Source of the DNA: Arcuatula senhousia
Taxonomy: Eukaryota; Mollusca; Bivalvia; Mytilida; Mytilidae
Assembly: GCA_963971305.1 (NCBI GenBank)
Contig: OZ020309.1
Coordinates: 18,717,001 to 18,781,000, forward strand
DNA: 64,000 bases
Reading direction: 5' to 3'
The translations under genes and the position numbers were made by a program. The notes under the pieces were generated by a model. The model ran no database searches, was not told the origin of the DNA, and saw nothing but the letters and a program-made list of their open reading frames with translations. Of the stretch, positions 1 through 13,200 are shown piece by piece; position 1 is the stretch's first letter, and every line of letters starts with the position of its first letter.

Positions 1-9
1 AGAACCTTA

Positions 10-1058
10 GTGAGCATGCTCACATACCCCACGTGTTCGGCTATTGGACTATCAATGTTATCCTTGAGGAATTAGTATCGAGCTACAGGAATCAATAATA
101 TTGAATGATTGTAAAACTGAATGTGCAAGTATTTGAATACATGTATCATAACAAAGTTATGTCAAATTTCTAAGTCCAAAGGGCCATAACTCCCACAAAA
201 ATTTGGGGATAAAAAATTCCTGGTGATATGCACAACTACATATGGTTTACTTCTTGCATACCAAGTTTCGTTAAATTCTGTTCAGTAGTTTAAGAGGAGT
301 TGCGATTACAAACTGTAATCATGATTTTCTGCAAATTTCTAAGTCCAAAGGGCCATAACTCCCACAAATATTTGCTGATAAAAAACTCCTTGTAATATGC
401 ACAACTACATATGGTGTACTTCGTGCATACCAAGTTTCGTTAAATTCTGTTCAGTAGTTTAAGAGGAGTTGCGATTACAAACTGTAATCATGATTTTCTG
501 CAAATTTCTAAGTCCAAAGGGCCATAACTCCCACAAAAATTTGCTGCGATAAAAAATTCCTTGTAACATGCACAACTACATATGGTGTACTTATTGCATA
601 CCAAATTTAAATTCTGTTCAGTAGTTTAAGAGGAGATGCGATTACAAACTGTAATCATGATTTTCTGCAAATTTCTATGTCCAAAGGGCCATAACTCCCA
701 CAAAAATTTTCTGATAAAAAATTCCTTGTAATATGCACAACTACATATGTTGTACTTCGTGCATACCAAGTTTCGTTAAATTCTGTTCAGTAGTTTAAGA
801 GGAGTTGCGATTACAAACTGTAATCATGATTTTCTGCAAATTTCTAAGTCCAAAGGGCCATAACTCCCACAAAAATTTGCTGCGATAAAAAATTCCTTGT
901 AACATGCACAACTACATATGGTGTACTTATTGCATACCAAATTTAAATTCTGTTCAGTAGTTTAAGAGGAGTTGCGATTACAAACTTTGATCACAGACGG
1001 ATGGACGGACCAGTCAAAAAACATTATACCCTTCGCAACTTTGTTGCGTGGGGTATAA
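10..1058 (+). mobile_element. Pearl/Helentron-type non-autonomous element H1, five 169-bp core units
   Basis: A perfect palindrome (GTGAGCATGCTCAC, 10-23) is followed at once by ATACCCCACG. Core units begin AAATTTCTAAGTCCAAAG at 164, 333, 502, 669 and 838. The 3' end has a short GGAC tract and a hairpin (1025-1058) whose right arm, CGTGGGGTAT, is the inverse of the 5' ATACCCCACG. This is the layout of Helitron2/Helentron elements with asymmetric terminal inverted repeats. The true 5' boundary may lie left of the window. Confidence 0.8.
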
Positions 1059-1086
1059 ATATCAATCTATCACTATAAAATCCTAC

Positions 1087-1289
1087 ATCTGAAAATTTCT
1101 CCTCCAGTTCTTTATTCCTCTCCTCCAGGTTATGAAGGATAGTTTTCTGTTGCTCGTACATCCTGACAGCATGCTCCGCCCTCTGTCTCTCATTCAATTC
1201 CTTCATCTCCAGGGTTGTTATCTTTTTAGATATCGTAACAGCATCCCCATCAGAGATCATGGCCTTGACATCCTTGCCTTCTGTTACAC
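1087..1289 (-). CDS. CEP290: CEP290 coding exon 26 (residues 1036-1103)
   Basis: 203 bp, acceptor TTACAG, donor GTAGGA. Contains ISKKITTLEMKELNERQRA, which differs from the human ISKKITMLEMKELNERQRA by one residue, and then EERNKELEEKF. This is the last exon of the gene in the window. Confidence 0.97.
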
Positions 1290-4200
1290 CTGTAAATTTA
1301 TTGTAAATTTTACAATAAATTGAATCAGGGAAAAAAGCTTTATTTAGAGAATGTTACCTAATTTTTTTTGTGTGTCATGATAATAAAAGAAGCAAGAAAA
1401 ACCTGACAGCCCCTAGGTTACAAATATAAAATACTCTCCGTTCCAAAATTTATTAATCAGATAAAAACTAAAAGTTTCATCAAAATTCATTTTAGTGTGG
1501 TTTAGGTTGAGTTAACAATGTGATTAGGAGATGGGTACCCCGAGCTTTAACAGATAGAAGGATAGACAGCCCTATCATTATATACCCAAAACCTTTCAAT
1601 CAGAAGTATATAAATATCAAAGACCCATGACTTTTTTTAACAACATGAGACGAACAAAAAGTGAAATCAATGAATTTGACAATTCAAAAACATTAATTTG
1701 GTATTTTTGCTTTTGTTTTGTTTATGCTAAACATATTTTAATTTTCCCAAGTTATTTATGCTTGCTGTTTTTTTAGTTTCTAATGTGTGTGTGTTTTTTT
1801 TTTTTTTTGGGGGGGGGGGGGGGGAGAAGATATCTTAAAACAACCCCCAGGAAACTGTTCTCATACCTCTTCTATGAAGATCCTCCACCGCCGCCTCTAA
1901 AGCATGCAATTTCTCCTTCTCCATGCCTAAGGTCTTCCTCAGGGAATCATTATCTTCTGTCAATCTTTTTATTTCTTCCTATAAAATATAGAACTATAGA
2001 ATAAAATAAAGTATGTGTGATGATGCCGTACAGAGGGTTATTTTCGCTGGGCTAAATTTTCACGGTTTTTGTGTCATAAGGTATGTGAATTTTTTTGTGG
2101 GTTTTATTTTCGCCGTTTGTGAATTCAATTGTATATGATTTCTATTAGATAGATATTTAAGCTGGATTTTTTTCCTGATTTTCCTTGACCCACAAAAATA
2201 AGTGAAAATTAAACCATCACGAAAATAACCCACTCTACGGTAGCAGCAAAGTGTTTAATTATCCTTCAAAATCTATCCAATCATACTGACCCCATTAAAA
2301 TGCAAAATGAAGAAAACTCAACAGTCCTATTACAAAGGTATTAACCAATCTTAATGAACTGGGGAGATGCCGATGTCAAACTAGTAACCTTAGGCCCCAT
2401 CAAAGCTTCTGTATTAGACATAAGTGAGATTCCCTTTTCTAGATTACCTACGCATACATGTATATCAGTCATATCAAGAGTTCAATTGTTCTTTAGTTAG
2501 ATAAATTAATCTTATTACAAAGATGCATAAGAAATACCATTTTTTCTCATTTAAATAAAATCTGGTAAATTCACAGTTTGAAATAACAAATATATTTTCA
2601 CTCTTGCGTCCTTTCCCGTCAAACTCAATTATGACGTTGGAATTGTATTCAGGGATGGGGTCAATTACATTGAAAAGTAATTAAATAAATTACAATTACT
2701 TTTCAAAAATCTTCAATTAGTTACAATTACAATTACTAGGATTTTGAAATGTAATTAATTAAGTTACAAATACTTTTCAAATGTAATTAATTAAATTACA
2801 CAATTACATTTTCAACTTTAATGCTGAACATAATGGGAGAAGATCTCCGGCTATGAATTGTGAGTGAGTGAGTGAGTGAGTTGGTGTTTTACGCCCGTGC
2901 AACGCTATATAGGTTATTTACAGGCGATCTATGAATTGTTATAGTGCATCTGTAATTTTTGTTTGACGTCTATCAGAATTGGCATATTTTCCCTTTTTAT
3001 TTGTAACGCATTCAAACATTTTGGGTTGTTCCTTTATTCTTTCGTTTGAGTCAAGCAGGTAATTAGCTCTATGTTTTTTTTCTGAAATTTGAGAGGAAAC
3101 TTAATAATCATGGGGAAATTGGAGGGTCTACTAAATTTATTTTATAAATATGATTATATTATTTTTCATATCCCATTTATTTAAGTTTCTTTTTTTTCTG
3201 ACTTCAATATTTTGCTCCTTATGCAATGTGTTATATATTATCATTTTTATAATATTGAAAAAAAGATTTTGTCAATTGATAAGTTGGACATTTAATGAAA
3301 AATAAAATTTGATATATGGAGATTTTGGTAGTTCTTTACAATTACTACTTTAATAGTAAAAAAAATATTTTATAATTCATTGAAAAAGTTGTAAATGTAC
3401 ATACTTTCATATTGGTTACAAAATTAGAGGTTAATTTCATAGATCCTGATATTTGGTTCAAACAATGAACATTGCCTGGGGGTATATTAATTTAGAACTA
3501 CTTATGCATTGAAGGGTTGTAAATGTGTCAACTCTTCATTGTCAAAACAAAGGATTAGAAGCCATATATCTTTATAGCTACAGGTCTTTGATCAAGCTTA
3601 TAGATTTTTTTAAATGAACAGTTAATTGATTGTCATAGAATTCATTTTTTATTGTATTGAAAAAGACACAAATTCTGAGTAATTTATATCTTTAATTGGG
3701 GGATGTGTAAATATGTGTCATATTTGTGCAATTAGGAACATTTTATTTACATGTAGTTAATTAAAAAATAGAAAATATGCCAATATAATGTCAAAGGAAA
3801 GTAAAAACTTTTAAAAACTTTCTACATGTCATTGTACCATCTTCCTTCAATCTCTTTGGACAGAAAATAGATGAAAGTAATTGTAATGTAATTGAAAAGT
3901 AACTGACAATTACATGCTTTTCTGAAAGTATTTAATTAAGTTACAATTACATGTAATTGAAAAATATGTCAATTACAAGTTACTTTCAATTACATCAACA
4001 TTTGTAATTAATTACACTCAATTACAATTACAAATTACAATTACCCCAACCCTGATTGTATTGCGTTGTCAACATGACTACTGTTGTCTAAGTTCATACA
4101 CCATTCAAATAAATTTATTCGAAAATGATAGCAGCATTTCATCTATGAAATAAATACAACAAGTAATACTGTCAGCGAGCTCACAAAAGGATACCCCCTG

Positions 4201-7200
4201 CTTCATATTGGACTCTGTACTGTAAAAAAAAATCTCAAGTCCAGTTATCTCCCCTCGATGATAACTGAGAGCAATAAAAATTCTTCATGCACATCTACAG
4301 ATGATGTACTATCTTCATGTAAAGTTTCAACAAAATCCATCAAAAGTTTAAGGAGGAGTTGCGCTTACGAGGTTTCCCATTTAACAATGTATTTAAAAAG
4401 TCTAAGTCCAATTATCTCCCCTGAATGATGTCCGATTGCGATAAAAATTCTTTATGCCCATCTACATATGATGTACATCCTTCACGTAAAGTTTCATCAA
4501 AATTCTTCAAGCCGTTTAGGAGGAGAAGCGCTTACGAGGTTTCCCATTGAATAATGTATTTAAAAAGTCTAAGTCCAATTATTTCCCCTGAATGATGTCT
4601 GATTGCAATGAAAATTCTTCATGCACATCTACATATGATGTACTTTCTTCATGTTCATTTCATCAAAATCCTTTGAGCGGTTTAGGAGGAGTTGCGCTTA
4701 CGAGGTCTCCCATTGAATTATGTATTTAAAAAGTCTAAGTCCAATTATCTCCCCTGAATGATATCCAAGAGCGATGAAAATTCTTCATGCACATCTACAT
4801 ATGATGTACTTCCTTCAGGTAAAGTTTCAGAAAAATCCTTCAAGAGGTTTAGGAGGAGAAGCGCTTACAAGTTATGTGGACAGACGAACGGACGGACAGA
4901 CAGACAGACAGACAGATGGACAGACAGACAGGGTGTTTCCTATATACCCCAAAACTTTGTTTGCGGGGGGTATAATAATCAATTAGGTCTCATTGATCAC
5001 TCATGTGGGAACGCACTCAGATTTTACTTGTGTGGGGACTAAACACTAGTTAAATAAGATGCGTTCACTGACTAGTGATCATATTTTGGTTATTCACTCC
5101 ACCAAATTAATTATCCTTTTATTAAGATTGACCTTAAAACATTCTTCAACATTGAAAACTTATATCAACCCCAGTCATCGGCTTTTCTTTTTCTAGATTA
5201 TCTCTATATCTATTTGTGAATATTAATTATTTTCAATTTGACATAAACATCTATCTGTTATGGGACTGAAATTTTACCTCAAGCCCTGTCAAAGCTTCAG
5301 CCTTTGACACCAGTGAGTTTCCTTTCTCCAGATTATCTCTGTATTTCTCTGTGACATCTAAGAGCTTCTTGTTTGTTCTGTCCAGCTCTGATGTTGGTAT
5401 GGAGTCTTCCAAAGCTTTCTGGAGAGAGGCAATCTTGAATGATGCCATGTCCTGGGAATACATAGAATTTGAAGTTGAAATGAAATATGGAATTAAAGTT
5501 TGTTTTTGCCTACAAAAACGATGTCTCCCCCGTTTCCCAAAAAGTTCTAAGGTGAAAAGGCCATTACTCTCTAAAAAATTTGAGGATCAAAATTTCCTGG
5601 TAATATGCACAACTACATATGGTGTCCTTTGGACTCCTTCCTATATACCAAGTGTTGTTGAATTCAGTTCAGTAGTTTCAGAAGAGTTGCTCTGACAAGA
5701 GGATAAATGAGGATTTTCAGCAAATTTCTAAGTTCAAAGGGCCATAACTCCCACAAATTTTGAGGATAAAAATTTCCTGGTAACATGCACAACTACATAT
5801 GGTGTCCTTTGTATATACCAAGTTTCGTTGAATTTGGTTCAGTAGTTTCAAAGGAGTTGCGCTGACAAACTTTGTGATGGACAGACGGATGGACACGACA
5901 AAAATAATATGTCTCCCCACAAAAGTGGGGGGAGACATTATTTTAATCAAACCCGAGGTTTCCAATTGCATTTGATTTAATGATAAAAAGGACATAATTC
6001 TAAAATATTGTCATCCAGTGGTGAATTACAAACTTGTAAAAGAGGTTTAAGAAGTAAAAGCAATTTCATAAAAATCCATTAGGAATTACTGGCATGAGAA
6101 TGTCTAAACAGTGTGATGATACACATGATGCCAAATGTTCTGATTCTTAACAGCGACATTTAAAATGAAAGATGGAATAAAAGACATTTGTAATATAAAT
6201 TATCATTCAATTACAAGATTTTCTTGGATTGATTGTCTTGTTTTTGTTGTTGTCGACATGTTTTCCGTAGTTTTTATTTATAGCAGGTCAAAATATGTGA
6301 AATAAAACTCATGAATACAAGGCTATAAACTTATTTACTACATGATTATCAAACATTACACATATTTACCTTATATCTCTGAAGATATCCCATTCTTTCA
6401 GCAACAGCTGTTTCAACAGATGCCATCTCATTCTTGTAGCGATTTATTTCCTTTTAAAAAAAAGAAAACCTTTAGTGACAGAACTACCATCTTTTGGGTA
6501 TATTTCTCAGTTAGCAATTCCACTCCAAAAATGATAAATGTGTTTTCAATAGCATCAAATAAAACCACAGTTAACCCACACACGGCTCTCAAAATATACA
6601 ATCCTTCAAGGCCACAAATTATTTTCAAAAGTCTTTTTTCAACTGATCAAGTAACTTGCATAAGCTTGAAATTAATTGTCTTGAAATTATATTTTGGTCA
6701 TGCTGACTTTTTTAAAGGATTTCAAAAGCTTTAGTTACTAGTCACTGCTCTGAATTATGTGACAAAAATAATATATGTGAACTATAATTGGTAAATACTT
6801 TTTTCGTCACTTGGGAAAAAGTTTTGTCATTGACTTATAACTTTATTGCATAATAAAACCTCAAGAGGTAAAGCAAATACAAACATACAAAATACAACAT
6901 GTATGATTAAGCTGGGTAAAATCAATTGGTTGTTAATTTTCAAACAACAAAACATTTGACTAAAAAAATCTTAATTTTACCTTTCTGAGTTGACCTTCGA
7001 CCTCTTCTGATGTGTTATATCGTCTAGTGAGTGCTTTCTCGTTGACACGTAAAACTGTAATTCTTCTCGTCATATCCGAGAGCCTCCTTCTGACTTCTGT
7101 ATCATCTTTTGACAATGTCTCAATCAACCTCTACAAAAAGCAGAAACAAATTTACAATACCCTAAAGTAAGTGCTAAAAAATTTCAAATCCAGTAGCATA

Positions 7201-10200
7201 TTAATCTCAAAGATATTGATGTCTCACTCAGTATTTATCTTGATGACACTTTTCTTTACTACATGGTTGCATCAGTGCATATCTTTTTTTGAAATTCATA
7301 TACATGTAAGTTTTTTCGAGTTCTCCTGAACAGGTTAACTTGAGTGTAACCATATAGTGTATTAATTAAAAGAATAATTTAAAATTCTGCAACATAAATT
7401 AACTTATAACAGCTCTCAACAAAGCTGATACCATTCACCTTTAAAAGTTGGTCCAATTTATCAAGAAATATACATGTACAAACTAGCATGTGTAAGAAGA
7501 AATAACTTCAAAAAGCTTACATCAAACTCCTGAATTTTGACTTTGTCCTCTTCTCTTTCTCCCTCCACCTTGGAGAGCTTCTCTCTTATCTTCTGTGTTT
7601 CTGCCTCCCATTCCTATAACATATTATAGAACAACATTTTAATATAAGAATCAAACATTTTTTTTTGTAAATAAAAAAACTGTAAAAGATCAACAAAAGA
7701 CAACTGTGCAGTGAATAGTTTTTTGGATTTCTTACAGGAATAGATTTTGTGGGTTTCTCTATGTACTATTTTCAATATTAAAATGTTTAAAATTAAGCAA
7801 AACTAAAAGTCTTTCAAAAGTTTTTTGTTTGTACCCCCCAAAAATGGAAGTTTTTACAGACAATATATTTTTAATAGATATAGACTTTTCAATAACAATA
7901 CATTTGCATTCTAGATTATTTCATAAGGGCTTTTCAAGAAATAATGTATGTGATAGGTTCAAAATCTTTTTAATTTTTTTTTTATGTGTTGTAGTCTTTT
8001 TTGACATATGTGCGCTAACTTGGAATATTCAATAAAATTTTATAGGCCGTTGAGTCTTAAAAATTAAGTGTCTTTTAATCACCCCCACCACTATTTCTTT
8101 CTGAAACAGTCCTAAGGTGGCTGTTGATATTCAGAATATTCCTTAGGAATCCTAATTTTTTTTTTAACTAGAGAAAATCCTGATACGCTATTCCTTGTAT
8201 GTCCCTGTCTTTTTTACAACTTACTTTTTTCTGCTTGAGGTTTTCTTGATATACAAGACTCTGTTTGTGCCCTTTTTTTTTATATAATCTTGATACAAAA
8301 GTTCATATTGTTGCCTCTTTTTTATTATAACATCTTTTTATTTTCTTGGGGTAACCTTGATACAAAAGGCCCTTTTGGTGCTCCCTTCTTATAATACTGT
8401 GGTTTCATTAATATTCGTCATTGCCCTGACCCACAATATTTGATACCCCACGAAAAGAAATTTAACATTAAACTGTATATAATGCTGCAGACTTCAGAAC
8501 CACAAATTTAAGATTCCACGAACTGATCCTTTTTCATCAAACCACGAAAATTAATGAATCCACAGTAAATTACTTTTTTTAATCTTTAAATTTGTACCCA
8601 AGTCCTTGTTGATGTCCCTCTTTTATCATAACTTACTTTTTTCTCCTTGAGATAATCTTGATACACAAGACCCTGTTGGTGCCTCATGACTGCAAACTTT
8701 CGTTTGTAATTTTCTAGAGCATTCTCCATCTCCTTCATGGCTTGTTCTTTGATTGACAGTTCCTATAAATAAAAACATATCATTTTTTCCAATATGGTAG
8801 ATATCCCTGTAAAGATCATGTGTGTTTCCTATTTTTTTCTTTTTTTTTAAAAGATGAAATTGCTTAAAAGTATGTCTGTTATGATAATTTATTCGATTTT
8901 TTCTGGCTTAAAATGCTAAAATATAAGCATTTTATGTTTCTATCTACAATAACATCAAGACGTTTAATATACGTTTTATACTGCTGCGATACTATCCCAA
9001 ATCTAAGTTTCATATGAGGTGGTTTTTTTTCGTGGGAGCTAAACTTCAGGAATTTCTGAAAGACTTAAAGATCTTTTCTTGGCGGAATTCAATTTTAGCG
9101 ATTACTTATATATATGCGAGTATATACTTTACATATACTATTTACGGGATTAAATTTTCGCGAGTTGCAAACTACCGCCAAAAAAGCAAAAATTAGATAC
9201 CCACGAAAAAAACAACTTATACAGTATACGTTTAAACCACATAAATAAAGCATTACCTGTAGAACAACAACAAGGTGCTCGTTCAGATTGGCAATGACCT
9301 CTGCACTTGTAGTTGCCATGGAATCAGGGAGGGGCATTGTTTGGAAAGCTCCCCCAGTTCCTCCTCCCGACTCAACTGCAATCTTCAGATCAGCTTCAAG
9401 TTTCTCAATCTGAAAAATATTTTCAAACAAGAGTTAACACTAAAGTATGTCTCGCCTGCCGGCACCATCGGAAACAAAAATTCATTGGTTATTTCCATTA
9501 TATTTTTATAAATATGAGTACTTCCATGTTCTGAGATCAAAATGTGTTCATAAAACCTTAACATTGCTATTAAATGTATTGTAAATTGTCAAAGTCACTC
9601 AACCAGAAAATCAAGGTCAAGATCAAAAGATGGGGATGCAGATGTGACAAGCTACTACTGGGGCATAGGCATACCAAGTTTCATTAACCTAGGACTTATA
9701 GTTCTTGAGATATGAAGGCGCTCATAAAACCTTAATATTCCTATTACACATTTATGCATTGAAAATTGTCAAAGTCACTCAACCGGAAAATCAAGGTCAA
9801 GGTCAAAAGATGGGGATGCAACTGTGCTAAGCTACTACTGGTGCATATGCATAACAAGTTTCATCAACCTACGACTTATAGTTCTTGAGATATGGAGGTG
9901 CTCATAAAACCTTAACATTGCTAATAAATTATATGCATTGAAAATTGTCAAAGTCACTCAACCGGAAAATCAAGGTCAAGGTCAAAAGATGGGGATGCAA
10001 CTGTGCATAGCTACTACTGGTGCATATGCATAACAAGTTTTATCAACCTACGACTTATAGTTCTTGAGATATGGAGGTGCTCATAGAACCTTAACATTGC
10101 TATTATATGCATTGAAAATTGTCAAAGTCGCTCAACCGGAAAATCAAGGTCAAGGTCAAAAGATGAGGATGCAAATGTACTAAGCTACTACTGGGGCATA

Positions 10201-13200
10201 TGCATACCAAGTTCTATTAACCTAGGACTTATAGTTCTTGAGATATTGAGGTGCTCATAAAACCTTAACATAAAAGTTAACGCCGCCGCCGTCGCCACCA
10301 GTAAAGTAACACCTATGTCCCACTCTGCTTCGCAGGCGAGACAAAAATGGGTCAAAGACAGAAATGGCCGGATTTCGTTTAACAGGAAGTAGGTAAGTGA
10401 CAGACCTGAAATCGAATCCCACATTATGGGAGCCCATGCTGATGCTGCATTCCAAATATCAAGAGGCTGTGATTAGTAGTTGCTGAGAAAACTGTTGCGA
10501 AAATTTTCTACTATTGGACATAATTAACTAAGTCGGTAAACAGGAAGTAGGTGAGCGACAGACATGAAATTGATTCCCACGTTATGGGACCTCACCCTGA
10601 TGCTGTATACCAAATATCAAGAGTCTGTGATAAGTAGTTGCTGAGAAAACTGTTACGAAATATTTTCCCCGCCCGGCCATCCCACTTTCCCGGATTTTCC
10701 ATGAAATTTCCCCCCAAAAAAGCTACGCTGAGCGCAGCATGATACGACCGCAACATGTTGAACCCTGTACGTTGGAGGCCCAATATGGATTGTCAAATGC
10801 TTTGGACACATGCAGCCCATGGTGGACTTACAAAGATTTTTGACACATGCGTTCTGTGGTGGACTTTCAATGCACATTTGAATTTTTTATTTATACCAAC
10901 TTTTACGGAACTCTAATGTCTGGCGTTATTGGCCCCTTTGACCCCTAATTTCTTGAAAACGGTAAGAGATATTGCAAATCTGAGTGAAAAACCCCGGCAG
11001 GTTTTTTTACAAGGATTCCAATAAAAACAAGAGGCTCCCAGGAGCCTGAATCGCTCACCTGGTCTTGATGTCAGCCCTTTGAAGACTTTTGTATAGCTAA
11101 ATGAGCTAAATGGTTAAGCAATAAAAAGCTTTTCTCTATCTGCAATAGTTTTCATTCCAAAGCAAAAAAACTATTTTTCACCTTTAAAGGGCCATAACCC
11201 CTTAAAGGGGTCATCTGACAACTTCGACCCTGAAAAGACTTTTGTATAGCTAATTAAGCTGAACATTTAAGCAAGCAACATCTTTTCTCTATCTGCAAAA
11301 GTTTTCTTTCTTTAGGCCAAAAACACTATAATTTGCCTTTAAGGGGCTGTAACCCCTATAAGGGGTCATCTGACAACTTCGACCATATGGAGACTTGTGT
11401 AGAGCTACGGTAAATGAGCTGAACATTTAAGCAAGCAACAGCTTTTCTCTATCTGCAATAGTTTTCATTCTATAGGTCAAAAACTCTATTTTTTGCCTTT
11501 AAGGGGCCATAACCCCTATAAGGGGTCATCTGACAACTTTGACCCTATGGAGACTTTTGTAGAGCTAAACGAGCTGAACATTTAAGCAAGCAACAGCTTT
11601 TCTCTATCTGCAATAGTTTTCATTCTATAGGCCAAAAACTCTATTTTTTGCCTTTAAGGGGCCATAACCCCTAGAAGGGGTCATCTGACAACTTTGACCT
11701 TATGGAGACTTTTTTAGAGCTAAATGAGCTGAACATTTAAGCAAGCAACAGCTTCTCTCTATCTGCAATAGTTTTCATTCTATAGGCCAAAAACATGAAA
11801 AAATGCTATTTTTCACCTTTAAGGGGCCGTAACTCCCATAAGGGGTCATCTGACAACTTCGACTCAATAGAGACTTTAGTAGAGCTTTTGATGCTGAAGC
11901 AGCAGCGTGGCATCAGATTTCATCTATCTCTTATACTTTTTGATTTACAAGCCAAAAACAGTAGTCTGACCCCCCTGGTCTATTTTTAGCAACGGCGGCC
12001 ATGTTTTTCGACGAATCAAAAATCCCCACATCAGTTCTGTGGGGGATACCCTAAAGTACCACCAGACCAAATTTGGTTTGAATCTGTGCAGCCGTTTCAG
12101 AGGAGAAGAAGTTTGAAGAAAAGTTAACGACGACGACGGACGACGACGACGACGGACGACGACGACGACGATGGACGCCAAGTGATGGCAATAGCTCACA
12201 TGGCCTTTGGCCAGGTGAGCTAAAAAAGGATTTGATAATCTGACCACAAATAGAAAAGTCGATTTTTTGGGTGTGGCCCGTTTTTGACCCCTTGTAGCAA
12301 TGTAACGGTGCAAGATACTTCAAAACTGTTGTTACAGCTAGGTAACAGAATTTATTGATGAATTCAATAAAATAAAAATGAGCAAAACAGTATGAAAAAT
12401 AAATGTTCTACATCAGTTTGTTTTACCATCCATTTTACCCCTTTTGGTCCCTTTATCTCTAAAACGGTAGGGGCCACAACCCCTTAATGCACAAAAAAAA
12501 AAATTCTCTAGTGGTTAGAAAGATCATTTGTAAAACAACCTAACAATAAGTCAGCCCACTACAACTAATTTTTTTGAATAAAACCATTTGCCGAGACCAA
12601 CTCTTATAATTGGCGATTTTGGCCCCTTTGACCCCTAAATTCTCGAAAACGGTAGGAGATATTGTTAATCTGATTGAAAAACGCAGGCAGGGATTTTTAC
12701 AAGGATTCCAATGAAAAAAAGATTTTGAAAATCGGACCACAAATAAAAAAGTTCATTTTTTGGGTGTGGTCCCTATTTGACCCCTCATAACAAGGTAACG
12801 GTGCAAGATACACCAAAATTGTTGTTACGCTTTGTTGACAGAATTTATTGAGGAATAAAATTTAAAAAGAATGATCAAAATCAGATGAAAATTAACGTTT
12901 TGTCAATTCACCCATTTTAGCCCCTTTTTGCCCTTTTTTCTAAAACGGTAGGGGCCAGAAACCCCAAATGCAATACCAACCTTCCTTTAGTGGTAACAAA
13001 CATCATATCAAAATTTTATAACAATTGGTTCACTACAACTAAAGTTATCGCACGGAAACCAAAGTGTCTACAGACGCCGACAACGACGACGATGACAACG
13101 ACATCGCCATAACATAATACGATCGCAAAAATTGGCGGTCGTATAAAAATGTAAATGTTTAATTAACATTAATATTCCGTTTTTAATTTGTCTAACCCAC

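Larger units (their letters stand above)
5943..8159 (-). other. CEP290 introns 20-23 outside listed elements
   Basis: Intron sequence around exons 21-23. It is AT-rich with homopolymer runs; I see no further gene, RNA or bounded repeat. Confidence 0.6.

Noticed and set aside
164..1000. Regular repeats that could be mistaken for a CRISPR array
   Set aside because: Units are about 169 bp with no variable spacers, lie in an intron-rich eukaryotic region, and end in a transposon hairpin.
12051..12323. Arginine- and serine-rich open frames across 12.05-12.32 kb
   Set aside because: They are produced by the (GAC)n tract of element HC1 read on the opposite strand.
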